Shown: one piece after another, positions 17,373 to 26,897 of the stretch | How positions within the stretch are numbered: position 1 is the first letter of the stretch | Layout: each line of letters begins with the position of its first letter | Assembly: GCA_009782405.1 (NCBI GenBank) | Contig: WRJC01000003.1 | Span: 1-64,000 of the forward strand | DNA: 64,000 bases | Direction: 5' to 3' | From: Oscillospiraceae bacterium | GTDB taxonomy: Bacteria > Bacillota_A > Clostridia > Oscillospirales > WRJC01 | Program-made: the position numbers and the translations under genes | Notes under the pieces: model-generated | What the model was told of the DNA's origin: nothing | The model's database searches: none | What the model saw: the letters and a program-made list of their open reading frames with translations, nothing else

Positions 17373-18470
17373 ATGGAAACCGTTTTTTCGGCTTTGAATG
17401 TAATTTTGTTCAATATCCTCATACCGCTCCTGGTTTTGGGCCTGCTCATTTTTGTACATGAACTCGGCCATTATCTCGCTGCGCGAATGTTCAATACGGC
17501 CATAAAAGAATTTGCCATAGGAATGGGCCCGAAAATATTTTCGCGCACGGGCAAAAAAACCAAGATAGTATACGCGATTAGGGCAATCCCCATCGGGGGA
17601 GCCTTGACCATGCACGGGGAGGACGAGGAATCCGAAATAAAAAACGCAGTGAGCAGAAAGCCGGTTTGGCAGAGGTTCGTCATTTTAGCATCCGGTTCCT
17701 TCATGAACATACTTTTGGGATTTGTCATAATGGCCATTTTCGTTTCCGGGGCGAAAGGTTACAATTCCACCAAAGTGAACAGGTTTTTCGAAGGGTATTC
17801 TGTTTCCAACACAGGCGAAAACATAGACGGGCGCCTCATGGAAGGCGACGAAATATTGAAAGTGAACGGCAAGTCCATAAGCGTGTACAACGATTTGTGG
17901 TTTGCCATTTTCAGGGAAGGCACGGAGCCTTTGGATATGACGGTGCTCAGGGACGGCGAAAAATTGGAATTGAAAAATGTAATTTTCCCGACTTCCATCG
18001 AGGACGGGGTGGCTTTCGGGATGATAGATTTCGAAACCCAACCCCACTCCAAAACATTTTCCGAAGTGATCCATCAAACTTTTTACCAGTCGTTTGCCAC
18101 AATAGATATGCTTTGGAGCACGCTTTTCGACATGGTTACGGGAAAATACGGAATGGAAGCGGTTTCGGGCCCCGTCGGGATAACGCAGACTATCGGCAAC
18201 ACGGCAAAAGAAGCCACAACAAGCGACGAGGGATATAAGAGCTTGCTTTTTTTGCTCGCGTTGATAACGATGAACCTCGGGGTGGTAAATTTGCTGCCTT
18301 TGCCCGCGCTCGACGGCGGCAGAATAATATTTTTGGCGATCGAACTGATCAGGGGAAAGCCGATGAAACCCGAACACGAAGGATATGTGCATTTGGCCGG
18401 GTTCGCGCTCATGATCTTGTTCATGATATTCGTGACATACAAGGACATAATGAAACTCATAGTGGGATAA
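17373..18470 (+). CDS. rseP: RIP metalloprotease RseP (site-2 protease family)
   Basis: A 365-residue membrane zinc protease that cleaves within membrane segments, for example of anti-sigma factors and signal peptides. HELGH near residue 30 in the first helix is the zinc site; a PDZ domain lies around residues 110-190 (GRLMEGDEILKVNGK); NLLPLPALDGGR near the C-terminus supplies the third ligand Asp. Four membrane segments are evident. GGGAGGGTGA gives a strong ribosome site. It stands between dxr and ispG. Confidence 0.95.
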   Translation: METVFSALNVILFNILIPLLVLGLLIFVHELGHYLAARMFNTAIKEFAIGMGPKIFSRTGKKTKIVYAIRAIPIGGALTMHGEDEESEIKNAVSRKPVWQRFVILASGSFMNILLGFVIMAIFVSGAKGYNSTKVNRFFEGYSVSNTGENIDGRLMEGDEILKVNGKSISVYNDLWFAIFREGTEPLDMTVLRDGEKLELKNVIFPTSIEDGVAFGMIDFETQPHSKTFSEVIHQTFYQSFATIDMLWSTLFDMVTGKYGMEAVSGPVGITQTIGNTAKEATTSDEGYKSLLFLLALITMNLGVVNLLPLPALDGGRIIFLAIELIRGKPMKPEHEGYVHLAGFALMILFMIFVTYKDIMKLIVG

Positions 18471-18473
18471 AAT

Positions 18474-19568
18474 ATGAAAATACGCAGAAAAACAAAAGAA
18501 ATCAATGTCGGGGGAGTTTTGGTCGGGGGGGAAAACAAAATAAGCGTGCAATCGATGGTAAAAGCGGATCCCGGCGATTTCGAAGCGATAAAAAACCAAA
18601 TCGGGGAATTCAAAGCCGCAGGCTGCGACATAGCGAGAATGGCGGTAGCGAATCAAAAAAGCGTGAAAACGATTGCAAAATTGAAGGAACTGGGGGCAAG
18701 TAACAAAGATTACGAAATTCCGCTTGTGGCCGACATACATTTCAACTACAAGCTGGCTGTTGAATCTGCGTTCGCGGGAATAGATAAAATCAGGATAAAC
18801 CCCGGAAACATCGGAACTGAAGACAAGGTTAAAGCGGTCGCGGACATATGCAGGAAAAAAAAGATACCGATAAGGATAGGTGTGAACGGGGGTTCGCTGG
18901 AAGCTCATATATTGGAAAAATACAAAACCCCGAATGCCGAAGCTCTGGCGGAAAGCGCGATCTACAACATCAAGCTTTTGGAACGATTCGATTTTTGCGA
19001 TATCATCGTCGCGATAAAATCATCGGATCCGAAAGTTATGGTTGAAGCGAATTTGATTGCAGCCGAAATGTGCGACTATCCGTTCCATATCGGGGTGACG
19101 GAAGCCGGACCGGCTCATATGGGGCTGATTAAAAACGCCATAGGCATAGGATCGCTTCTTTTGCGGGGAATAGGGGACACGCTGAGGGTATCGCTTACCG
19201 GCGATCCGGTTTTGGAAGTATGCGAAGGTATATCCATATTAAAATCGCTCGGCTTTTACGGCAAATCCATAGATATAATATCATGCCCCACTTGCGGGAG
19301 ATGCAAAACAGACGTCATTCGGATAGCAAACGAACTCGAAAGCAAGCTATCGCCCATCGAAAAAAATTTAAAAGAAAACATGAAAATAAAAATCGCGGTA
19401 ATGGGTTGCGCGGTAAATGGGCCCGGCGAGGCGAAAGAAGCTGATTTCGGCATTGCGGGGGGCAAGGATGAATTTTTGTTTTTCAAGAAGGGCGAAACGC
19501 CAAAAAAAATACCGGCTGACTCGGCTGTAGAATTTCTCGTCGAAGAAGCGAAAAGGATGACAAAGTGA
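18474..19568 (+). CDS. ispG: 4-hydroxy-3-methylbut-2-enyl diphosphate synthase (flavodoxin-type)
   Basis: A 364-residue iron-sulfur enzyme of the MEP pathway, turning MEcPP into HMBPP. The N-terminal TIM barrel shows ISVQSMVKADPGD, PLVADIHFNY and KIRINPGNIG; the C-terminal cluster domain carries SCPTCGRC and the CAVNGPGEA motif with the Fe4S4 ligands. Start and length are normal and the gene is 3 bases from rseP and 1 base from polC. In Bacillus proS occupies this position; here proS is missing from the block. Confidence 0.96.
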   Translation: MKIRRKTKEINVGGVLVGGENKISVQSMVKADPGDFEAIKNQIGEFKAAGCDIARMAVANQKSVKTIAKLKELGASNKDYEIPLVADIHFNYKLAVESAFAGIDKIRINPGNIGTEDKVKAVADICRKKKIPIRIGVNGGSLEAHILEKYKTPNAEALAESAIYNIKLLERFDFCDIIVAIKSSDPKVMVEANLIAAEMCDYPFHIGVTEAGPAHMGLIKNAIGIGSLLLRGIGDTLRVSLTGDPVLEVCEGISILKSLGFYGKSIDIISCPTCGRCKTDVIRIANELESKLSPIEKNLKENMKIKIAVMGCAVNGPGEAKEADFGIAGGKDEFLFFKKGETPKKIPADSAVEFLVEEAKRMTK

Positions 19569-19569
19569 A

Positions 19570-22500
19570 ATGATAACAAAAGAACAATTCGGCAAGATAT
19601 TGGCGGAGGCAAAAATGCAGACTGCCGACGTTTTGTTTTTGAAAGATTGCAAAATAAAATCGGAAAATGACAAAATCACGATATATTTGGCGCACGGCGG
19701 AAAAAATTATCTCGAAGAATCCACCAATTTCGTGAATTTGCTTAAAAAAATAATCGCGAGGGAATTCGGTTTCAACGCCGAAATCATTCTCGAGGGAATC
19801 GTCTCCCTGCATAAAAACGATGCCAAAGACAAAATAAATACTTCTGAGCATATCAAAAAAATAGAAAAAGAATTGATAGACGGGCAAAAAGAACAAAAAG
19901 CGGCGGAAAAAATCGAGAAAGAAACAAAAAAACGCGAATTGCAACAACAAAAAACCGAAAAAATAAATTCCAAAACCAACACGCTGATCGATTCGACGCC
20001 GTTGACAAAATCCATAAATCCGGAAGCGGAAAAAAATACGGTTGTTTATGAAAAAAACAGCGATATATTGACCGCGGGATACTTGAAAACAAAATTTTCG
20101 AAAAAAAAACATATTTTTTCAAAATCCGGATCAGAAGAAGAAATCGAAGCGTCCGAAATACTTCCGATCGGGGCGATAGACGAAAATTCGAGCGGATTTT
20201 TTGTTTGCGGGAAAATATTTTCGATAGAGACAAGGGATATAAAAAGGTCGAACAAAAAAATCGCAAGCATAAAAATCACCGATTACTGTTCATCCATAAC
20301 CGTAAAGCTGACGGATAGCACAGATAGCGTTTCGCAGCTTTTGAAAAACATAGAAGAAAACGACTGCGTCATTATTTCCGGAGAAGCGGAATACGACGAT
20401 TACGACGAAGAAATTATCGTAAAGTTGGATAGCTTGGCAAAAACCGAAGAATATGCAAATATCGATTTTGCCGAAAAAAAGAGGGTGGAGCTGCATCTGC
20501 ACACCACCATGTCGAACATGGACGCCACGATAAAACCGGAAGAAATAATAAGCCACGCCTATAAAATCGGGCACAAAGCGGTGGCGCTGACTGATCACGG
20601 AAATGTACAAGGTTTCCCGGAAGCCATGCTCGCAAGCGAAAAATTAAAGTTGAAAGAAGGCGAAAGCTTCAAGATCCTATACGGGATCGAGGGATATTTG
20701 CTCGATGACACCGGAAACTTTATCGTGGGCAAAGCCAACGCCAAATTCAACGAAGACACATTTGTGATATTCGACATAGAAACCACCGGGCTTTCGCCAA
20801 ACAAATGCGGCATCACCGAAATCGGGGCCGTGAAGGTAAAAGAAGGCGAAATAATTGAAGAATTCAGCACTTTCGTAAATCCCCAAATGCCCATACCGCA
20901 AGAAACAGTAAAATTGAACGGAATAACTGACGAAACCGTAAAAAACGCGCCAAAAACAAAAGAAGCGCTGAAAAAATTTTTCGATTTTGCGGGGGATTTT
21001 ATGCTGGTGGCGCACAACGCAAATTTTGACATCGGATTTATAAAAAAATACGCATCCGTTTGCAAATATGATTTCACGAACCCATATTTGGACACGCTCG
21101 CAATGTCGAGGAATATAAACAAGGATTTGAAACGCCACAGCCTCGACGCGCTCGTGGAATTTTACAAAATAGAAGATTTTCAGCATCACAGGGCTTGCGA
21201 CGATGCCAGGGCCCTCGCCTTAATTTTCATAAACATGGTGGAACAAATGAAATCTTTCGGTGTGCTCACCGTATTCGAAATGAACGAAATGTCGAGTTCC
21301 GCCGAAAAGCAGACATATCATATAATACTGCTCGCGCAAAATAAAACGGGTTTGAAAAATTTATTCAAAATAATTTCAGAAAGCTATTTGGACTATTTTT
21401 ACAAAAAAGCGCGAATCCCAAAATCCGTCCTGGAACAATTCCGCGAGGGCATAATCGTGGGTTCGGCTTGTGAATCCGGGGAGCTTTTCAGCGCTGTGGC
21501 CGAAAACAAAAATGATGAAGAACTAAAAGAAATCGCAAAATTTTACGATTACCTCGAAATTCAACCGATAGGCAACAATATGTTTTTGGTGAATAACGGC
21601 ACAGTTCCAAATGAAGAAGCCTTGAAAAAATTAAACATGAAAATCGTAGAACTCGGCGAAAAAACAAATAAACCCGTCGTGGCTACCGGGGATGTGCATT
21701 TTTTGGAAAAACACGATGAAATATCGCGCAAAATATTGTTGTCGGGAATGAAATTCTCCGACGCCGACAGGCATATACCGCTGTATTACAGGACTACGGA
21801 GGAAATGCTCGATGAATTTTCCTATTTGCCGAAAGAAAAAGCGTTTGAAATAGTGGTCGAAAACACGAACAAAATAGCCGACATGATAGAGGACGTGCGC
21901 CCTATACCGAAAGGTTCCTATACCCCGAAAATGGAGGGCGCGGAAGATCGGCTGAAAGAAATATGTTACAGCAAAGCATTCGAAATATACAAAAACCCGC
22001 TTCCGGAAATCGTGGAAAACAGGTTGGACAGGGAACTTTCGGCCATCATCCAAAACGGGTTCGCCGTTTTGTATGTCATAGCGGTGGATTTGGTCACAAA
22101 CAGCGAAAAAAAAGGTTATCTCGTGGCTTCGAGGGGTTCCGTCGGATCTTCTTTCGTGGCCACTTTGGCCGGGATAACCGAAGTAAACCCCTTGCCGCCG
22201 CATTATTACTGCAAAAATAAAAATTGCGCATATTCCGAATTTGTGACCGACGGTTCGTATGGATCGGGCTATGACCTGCCCGAAAAAAATTGCCCGAAAT
22301 GCGAAAACAAACTTTCCAAAGAAGGCCAGGACATACCTTTTGAAACATTTTTGGGATTCAACGGGGAAAAAGCCCCTGACATAGATTTGAACTTTTCAGG
22401 CGAAGTGCAATCCGCCGCCCATAAATACACCGAAGAACTGTTCGGCAAAGAAAACGTATTCAGAGCGGGCACTATCGGGGCGCTCGCGGACAAGACGGCT

Positions 22501-23802
22501 TACGGGTTTGTGATGAAATATCTCGAAGACAAAAAAATAAATTTGAACAAAGCGCATACGGATTGGCTCGTTTCTAAATGCGTGGGCGTGAAAAGGACTA
22601 CGGGGCAACACCCGGGAGGCATAATCGTAGTTCCGAGGGAACACGAAATATACGATTTCACCCCGGTCCAGCATCCCGCCGACGATGTGAAATCCGGGGT
22701 GGTCACGACGCATTTCCCTTTTGAATTTTTGCACGACACGATATTGAAATTGGATTTGTTAGGCCACGATGTGCCGACAAAATATAAAATTTTAAAGGAC
22801 ATGACCGGGATCGACGTGCGAGATCTTCCGACAAATGACAAAAACGTGATGGAATTGTTCGTTTCCACGAAATCGATCGGGGTAAACCCAAAAGATATAT
22901 GCAACGAATTGGGAACATTCGGAATACCGGAAATGGGCACGAAATTTGTAAGGCAGATGATCATGGAAACAAAACCCGGCAGTTTCGCCGATTTGCTGCA
23001 AATTTCCGGGCTTTCGCACGGAACGGGCGTATGGGTTGGCAATGCTCGGGATTTGATAAAAAACGAAATTTGCAAACTCCCGGAAGTGATCGGGTTGCGC
23101 GACGACATCATGCTGTATCTGATGCATAAAAATTTAGATCCGGGAATTGCTTTCCTCATAACCGAAAACGTGCGCAAAGGAAAAGGCTTGACACGTGATT
23201 GGGAACAAATCATGCGCGAAAACGATGTGCCGGAATGGTATATAGATTCATGCAAAAAGATAAAGTATATGTTCCCAAAAGCGCACGCTTCGGCCTATAT
23301 AATAGCGGCGATGCGCCTTGGCTGGTTCAAAGTGTATAAACCGCTGGAATTTTACGCTTCATATTTTACAGTGCAGCCGGAAGGATTCGATGCGGAACTC
23401 GCGCTTTCGGATGTCGGAAATATAAAAAGTTATGTGGAAGAAATCGAAAAAAAGGGAATTGAAGCTAAGCAAAAAGAAAACGAAGTGATGACGACTATGC
23501 AGCTGGTGCTCGAAATGTACGCCCGCAACCTCAAATTTTTGCCGGTGGACATATACAAATCCGAATCCTTTGAATACAAAATAGAAAACGGAAAAATACG
23601 ACTTCCGTTTTCCTCGATAAGCGGGGTGGGGGAGACCGCCGCCGAAAACTTGGCGGCGGCCAGGGAAAGTTCAAAAGGCGAAATATTTTCGATAGAAGAA
23701 ATCGGAAAAAAAGCGAAACTTACAAAAAACGTGGTTGAAATATTGAAACGCAACAACGTTTTCGGGGATATACCGGAAACCGACCAGATTTCGCTTTTTT
23801 GA
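19570..23802 (+). CDS. polC: DNA polymerase III subunit alpha, PolC type
   Basis: A 1410-residue replicative polymerase, typical of low-GC Gram-positives. Order of domains: N-terminal variable region (1-200), OB fold (about 205-305), PHP domain split around the exonuclease (VELHLHTTMSNMD near 310), proofreading 3'-5' exonuclease (FVIFDIETTGLSPN near 398 to about 560), then the polymerase palm with PDIDLNFSG (catalytic Asp pair near 938), a zinc-binding loop of four Cys around 880-915, fingers, and a C-terminal tail. All catalytic motifs appear intact. AAGGATG lies upstream of the ATG. It closes the housekeeping operon. Confidence 0.97.
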   Translation: MITKEQFGKILAEAKMQTADVLFLKDCKIKSENDKITIYLAHGGKNYLEESTNFVNLLKKIIAREFGFNAEIILEGIVSLHKNDAKDKINTSEHIKKIEKELIDGQKEQKAAEKIEKETKKRELQQQKTEKINSKTNTLIDSTPLTKSINPEAEKNTVVYEKNSDILTAGYLKTKFSKKKHIFSKSGSEEEIEASEILPIGAIDENSSGFFVCGKIFSIETRDIKRSNKKIASIKITDYCSSITVKLTDSTDSVSQLLKNIEENDCVIISGEAEYDDYDEEIIVKLDSLAKTEEYANIDFAEKKRVELHLHTTMSNMDATIKPEEIISHAYKIGHKAVALTDHGNVQGFPEAMLASEKLKLKEGESFKILYGIEGYLLDDTGNFIVGKANAKFNEDTFVIFDIETTGLSPNKCGITEIGAVKVKEGEIIEEFSTFVNPQMPIPQETVKLNGITDETVKNAPKTKEALKKFFDFAGDFMLVAHNANFDIGFIKKYASVCKYDFTNPYLDTLAMSRNINKDLKRHSLDALVEFYKIEDFQHHRACDDARALALIFINMVEQMKSFGVLTVFEMNEMSSSAEKQTYHIILLAQNKTGLKNLFKIISESYLDYFYKKARIPKSVLEQFREGIIVGSACESGELFSAVAENKNDEELKEIAKFYDYLEIQPIGNNMFLVNNGTVPNEEALKKLNMKIVELGEKTNKPVVATGDVHFLEKHDEISRKILLSGMKFSDADRHIPLYYRTTEEMLDEFSYLPKEKAFEIVVENTNKIADMIEDVRPIPKGSYTPKMEGAEDRLKEICYSKAFEIYKNPLPEIVENRLDRELSAIIQNGFAVLYVIAVDLVTNSEKKGYLVASRGSVGSSFVATLAGITEVNPLPPHYYCKNKNCAYSEFVTDGSYGSGYDLPEKNCPKCENKLSKEGQDIPFETFLGFNGEKAPDIDLNFSGEVQSAAHKYTEELFGKENVFRAGTIGALADKTAYGFVMKYLEDKKINLNKAHTDWLVSKCVGVKRTTGQHPGGIIVVPREHEIYDFTPVQHPADDVKSGVVTTHFPFEFLHDTILKLDLLGHDVPTKYKILKDMTGIDVRDLPTNDKNVMELFVSTKSIGVNPKDICNELGTFGIPEMGTKFVRQMIMETKPGSFADLLQISGLSHGTGVWVGNARDLIKNEICKLPEVIGLRDDIMLYLMHKNLDPGIAFLITENVRKGKGLTRDWEQIMRENDVPEWYIDSCKKIKYMFPKAHASAYIIAAMRLGWFKVYKPLEFYASYFTVQPEGFDAELALSDVGNIKSYVEEIEKKGIEAKQKENEVMTTMQLVLEMYARNLKFLPVDIYKSESFEYKIENGKIRLPFSSISGVGETAAENLAAARESSKGEIFSIEEIGKKAKLTKNVVEILKRNNVFGDIPETDQISLF

Positions 23803-23865
23803 AATGCGGCAAAGCCGGTTGTTTTGCAATGAAAAACAGGTAACTCGATGATCCAAAACTTAAAA

Positions 23866-24708
23866 TCAATCGTTTTTCGCAGTTTCCTCGTACCATAACA
23901 GTTCCCCACTCTCCAAGTTGTAGCTCGCGATGCCGCCGCACATCCCGATGTACAGCGTTTCCCCTATCTTCACGATCGAACTGGGAGACAACATACTCTT
24001 CCAAAATGCATCCTCCAGCAATACCTTCTCTATCTTATCTCCTTTTATTTTTACTATCTTTTTATCTGTTACTACATATACAACATCTTTTTCTTCGTAA
24101 TCATAGTAAAAAGTTCTAATGCAGTCGTCCCCAAAATCTATTTCAAAGCTCTCGTCTCTTTGCCATTTGCCACCTACTTTCATGATTCTCGTTATTTTGC
24201 CTTCCGAAGTAAATATATGCGCAACACCATGTACACAATATATGATGTCTTCGTTTCCGTTTAGTATGTAAAAATCATCGGCAATAGTGTTGATTTCGTA
24301 GAAGTCATCGCCGCCATATACGCTGACATAATACAAATATCTGTTGGATATTCCTTGATCTACCGATACTATATGTCCTATTTCGTCGCCGTCGTATACA
24401 ACGAACAAATGTTTTGGATATTTCATGAAATTGGTGACAACTAGCTTTTCATCTTTTTTCATGACGTAAGGCCCGTTATCTTCATCATCTATGCCCTGTA
24501 TCCTCTTTAGTTCATCAAATGTCATCGGTATGTCTTTTCGGACGAAGTGATACTGGTACATCAAATCAACTATATCGAATTCGCCATTATTCGCATATAA
24601 TCCATCAGAAATCGAGCCTGTATTATCATCCATCGCATTATCAGCGGAACAGGCAACCATGGCAAGGATCATGGCGCATGTTATCAAAAATAGATTTGGC
24701 TTTTTCAT
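23866..24708 (-). CDS. Lipoprotein with probable beta-propeller fold
   Basis: A 280-residue lipoprotein: signal peptide with lipobox MVAC, then a mixed acidic region and from about residue 90 a series of short beta strands (HIVSVDQ, YLYYVSVY, DVVYVVTDKKIVKI, ETLYIGMCGGIASYN). The last part, IASYNLESGELLWYEE, resembles a PQQ-like propeller blade. GGGAGAAAAGCG precedes the ATG. It begins 44 bases downstream of the RHS tip gene in the same direction, the position where an RHS immunity gene would lie, but nothing in it proves that role. Function unknown. Confidence 0.55.
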   Translation of the reverse strand: MKKPNLFLITCAMILAMVACSADNAMDDNTGSISDGLYANNGEFDIVDLMYQYHFVRKDIPMTFDELKRIQGIDDEDNGPYVMKKDEKLVVTNFMKYPKHLFVVYDGDEIGHIVSVDQGISNRYLYYVSVYGGDDFYEINTIADDFYILNGNEDIIYCVHGVAHIFTSEGKITRIMKVGGKWQRDESFEIDFGDDCIRTFYYDYEEKDVVYVVTDKKIVKIKGDKIEKVLLEDAFWKSMLSPSSIVKIGETLYIGMCGGIASYNLESGELLWYEETAKND

Positions 24709-24752
24709 CGCTTTTCTCCCAAATTATCATTATTACTACTTTTTATTTTTTG

Positions 24753-26120
24753 CTATCGACGTAACGAACAATTTTTATTTCCATTTTTCGGTATCGAACT
24801 CAAGTCATATTTGAAGGTTACGATAGATCCTCCATACGATACTTGTGTAAACATAAATTCGGCATTTTCTTGCTTTTTAAATAGTTCTCCGCCAATCGCG
24901 GCAAATATCTCTTCCGCGTTGTAGTGAGGCGCCCCTTTATAATTTATGTTATTGATTTTGTAAAATTTGTCATTATCATCCAGCAATTTGTTAAATTCGA
25001 TTAAAGGATTCACTTCAACTTTGTTGGCAGATTTACCCACGTCATACGCTACATATTGCATCGGTTCGTCAGAGAGGGGGTCAACGATATTTGATGAATG
25101 CCAATTGACTAATGCATTCGCGGCATCTCTAATCAGTTGCTGGCGCAACATCGCCGCAGCCCTGGCTTTGCCACCTGCGCCAAGCGATCCGATCACCGCA
25201 TATATCTTCTCCACAAGCTCGCTGTCGTAGGACGAAACCAAATCAAGCAGGTCGCCGTCCGAATATGAATTGACGATGCCGGCGTATTCTTCCAGTATGT
25301 TTCGCTCGTTGTCCCCCAGCGTCGATGTGTCCACCGGCTCGTTTTTCGGCGGCTTCGTCACATCCGGCGTACCCACCGTGTTGCCGTCCTTGTTGTCGCT
25401 CCCGCGCTCCGTTCCCGTCCTGTACTGTTCCCGTATCGCCTCCGCTGCGTCGTGCGCCGCTTCCTTGCCTTTCTGGTCGCCCGATGCGTTCGCCGAAACC
25501 CATTCCGCAGTCGCCTTTTCCACAGCCGCTATTTCCGACGCGCTCAAATGTTCCCTATCCCAATCCGTCACCGCCAGTCCCAACGGATCCACGTATCTCA
25601 CCGGGTTGTTCAGGCAATATGTGTATTGCGCCATCGTTTGCGCGTTGCCAACCGTGCCTTTCACCGGGTCTGCCGCCATGAACCGCCGATTCTCCGCGTC
25701 GTAAATCCGCGCTTTGGCGTAATATGCGCCCAAAACCGCGTCGTATGCATAGCCCGTGTACTCCGTGACGAGATCGAGTTGCCGCACTCCCATCTTCAAT
25801 ATGGGTTTCATCGTCGGTTCGCCCCAATCGTCGTAGCTCACGTAGCTTTCCACTTTGCCGTCCAAATTGTTTGTCAAGTAATCGGACGAACCCAGCCTGT
25901 CATGGTGATAATACAGCTTCACGATGTTTTTTTCGCCGTCGGGATATGCCTGGTTTTGCATTATGTTTCCTACGCCGTTGGGTATTCCGCATATCACCAC
26001 ATTGTTTTTTTCCAACCCGTATGTGTACCGATACATTAGCCCTTCTGTGCCCGATTCGTATTCCATTAACACGTTTCTCGCCCGGCTCGTGTAGTCCACG
26101 ACGTAATCTTTGTGTACCAC
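24753..26120 (-). pseudogene. 5'-truncated RHS-repeat core plus variable C-terminal tip
   Basis: This 455-codon frame encodes the end of an RHS protein: the RHS core from residue about 70 (YYHHDRLGSSDYLTNN, VSYDDWGEPT, ARIYDAENRRFMAADPV, NPVRYVDPLGL) and then about 270 residues with no resemblance I recognise, the usual place of a polymorphic toxin. Complete RHS proteins are far longer and have a signal peptide. The only upstream start is GTG at 26118-26120 with no ribosome site, yet RHS-like coding (ISGKYS before VVHKDYVVDYTS) continues in frame up to a TAG at 26142-26144. That indicates loss of the 5' part. It could still be a silent cassette for recombination. The upstream bases also carry the promoter of the divergent S-component gene. 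Confidence 0.7.
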
Positions 26121-26171
26121 CGAATATTTTCCGCTTATTCGCTATAATCATAAAAAATTTTTGGTTTTATA

Positions 26172-26200
26172 TTGACATATAGCCGATTATATGGTATAAT
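26172..26200 (+). promoter_or_regulatory. Perfect consensus sigma-A-type promoter
   Basis: TTGACA (26172-26177), exactly 17 bases, TATAAT (26195-26200). It drives the ECF S-component gene starting 37 bases later. Confidence 0.85.
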
Positions 26201-26236
26201 GTAATTTCAACTATTTTGAAAGGAATCATCTTTATT

Positions 26237-26827
26237 ATGGAACAAAACAAAAACAACACAAAACGTTTGACCGGTCTTGCGATATTCGGGGCGATAATTG
26301 TAATTTTGCAGCTGTTCGCCACATTCGTGAAATTCGGGGAAATTTCCATAACGCTCGCTCTTATACCCATCGTCGTGGGGGCGGCGGCTTACGGGATATT
26401 CGCGGGCGCGTTTCTCGGCGCGATTTTGGGGGGGGTCACGCTCGTCGCGTGCATATTCGGCTGGGATATCGGCGGAAATATCCTTTGGACGGCAAATCCG
26501 CTGCTCACCGCTTTGCTTTGTTTTGTCAAAGCGGGAACAGCAGGTTTTGTTTCGGGGCTTTTATATAGCTTATTTTCGAAAAAAAGCGCCAATATCGGAA
26601 TCGTTGCCGCAGCGGTTGTATGCCCGATTGTGAACACAAGCATATTTTGTCTGGCGATGGCTTTGTTTTACAAAGATATTTTGAACAATTGGGCGGGGAA
26701 CACGCCGGCCTTGTCTTATGTGATATTCGGGCTCGTCGGCATAAATTTTATTATAGAATTTTCCGTCAACTTGATACTGAGCCCGGTCGCGGCGCGGGTA
26801 TTGAGGATAAAGAAGTTTATTTTATAG
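26237..26827 (+). CDS. ECF transporter S component (orphan)
   Basis: A 196-residue, very hydrophobic protein with five to six membrane helices. The AAAYGIFAGAFLGAILGG segment near residue 55 and the general layout fit substrate-binding S components of energy-coupling factor vitamin transporters, which share the EcfAT module encoded elsewhere. The ligand cannot be named: no riboswitch is visible in the 37-base leader and no biosynthetic gene lies alongside. ATG at 26237 is 12 bases after AAAGGA; earlier in-frame codons are non-ATG. It is transcribed from a consensus promoter and ends convergently with the ABC operon. Confidence 0.8.
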   Translation: MEQNKNNTKRLTGLAIFGAIIVILQLFATFVKFGEISITLALIPIVVGAAAYGIFAGAFLGAILGGVTLVACIFGWDIGGNILWTANPLLTALLCFVKAGTAGFVSGLLYSLFSKKSANIGIVAAAVVCPIVNTSIFCLAMALFYKDILNNWAGNTPALSYVIFGLVGINFIIEFSVNLILSPVAARVLRIKKFIL

Positions 26828-26897
26828 TTTTCAATTGTCAGTCAAAAAGTCGTATTATTTTACTGAAAACTCGTTTTGCTGATAACTGACAACTAAT
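26828..26897. repeat. Intergenic short repeats, copy 2
   Basis: Between two convergent genes. It contains TTGTCAGT near 26840 and its inverse ACTGACAA near 26886, which could form a hairpin, and AACTGACAACTAAT (26884-26897), identical to 4052-4065. Confidence 0.45.

Noticed and set aside
25270..26039. Long plus-strand open frames opposite the RHS tip
   Set aside because: They are antisense shadows with Arg/Ser/Pro-rich, low-information translations and no ribosome site.
26201..26236. Vitamin riboswitch before the S-component gene
   Set aside because: Only 36 bases separate the -10 box from the start codon.
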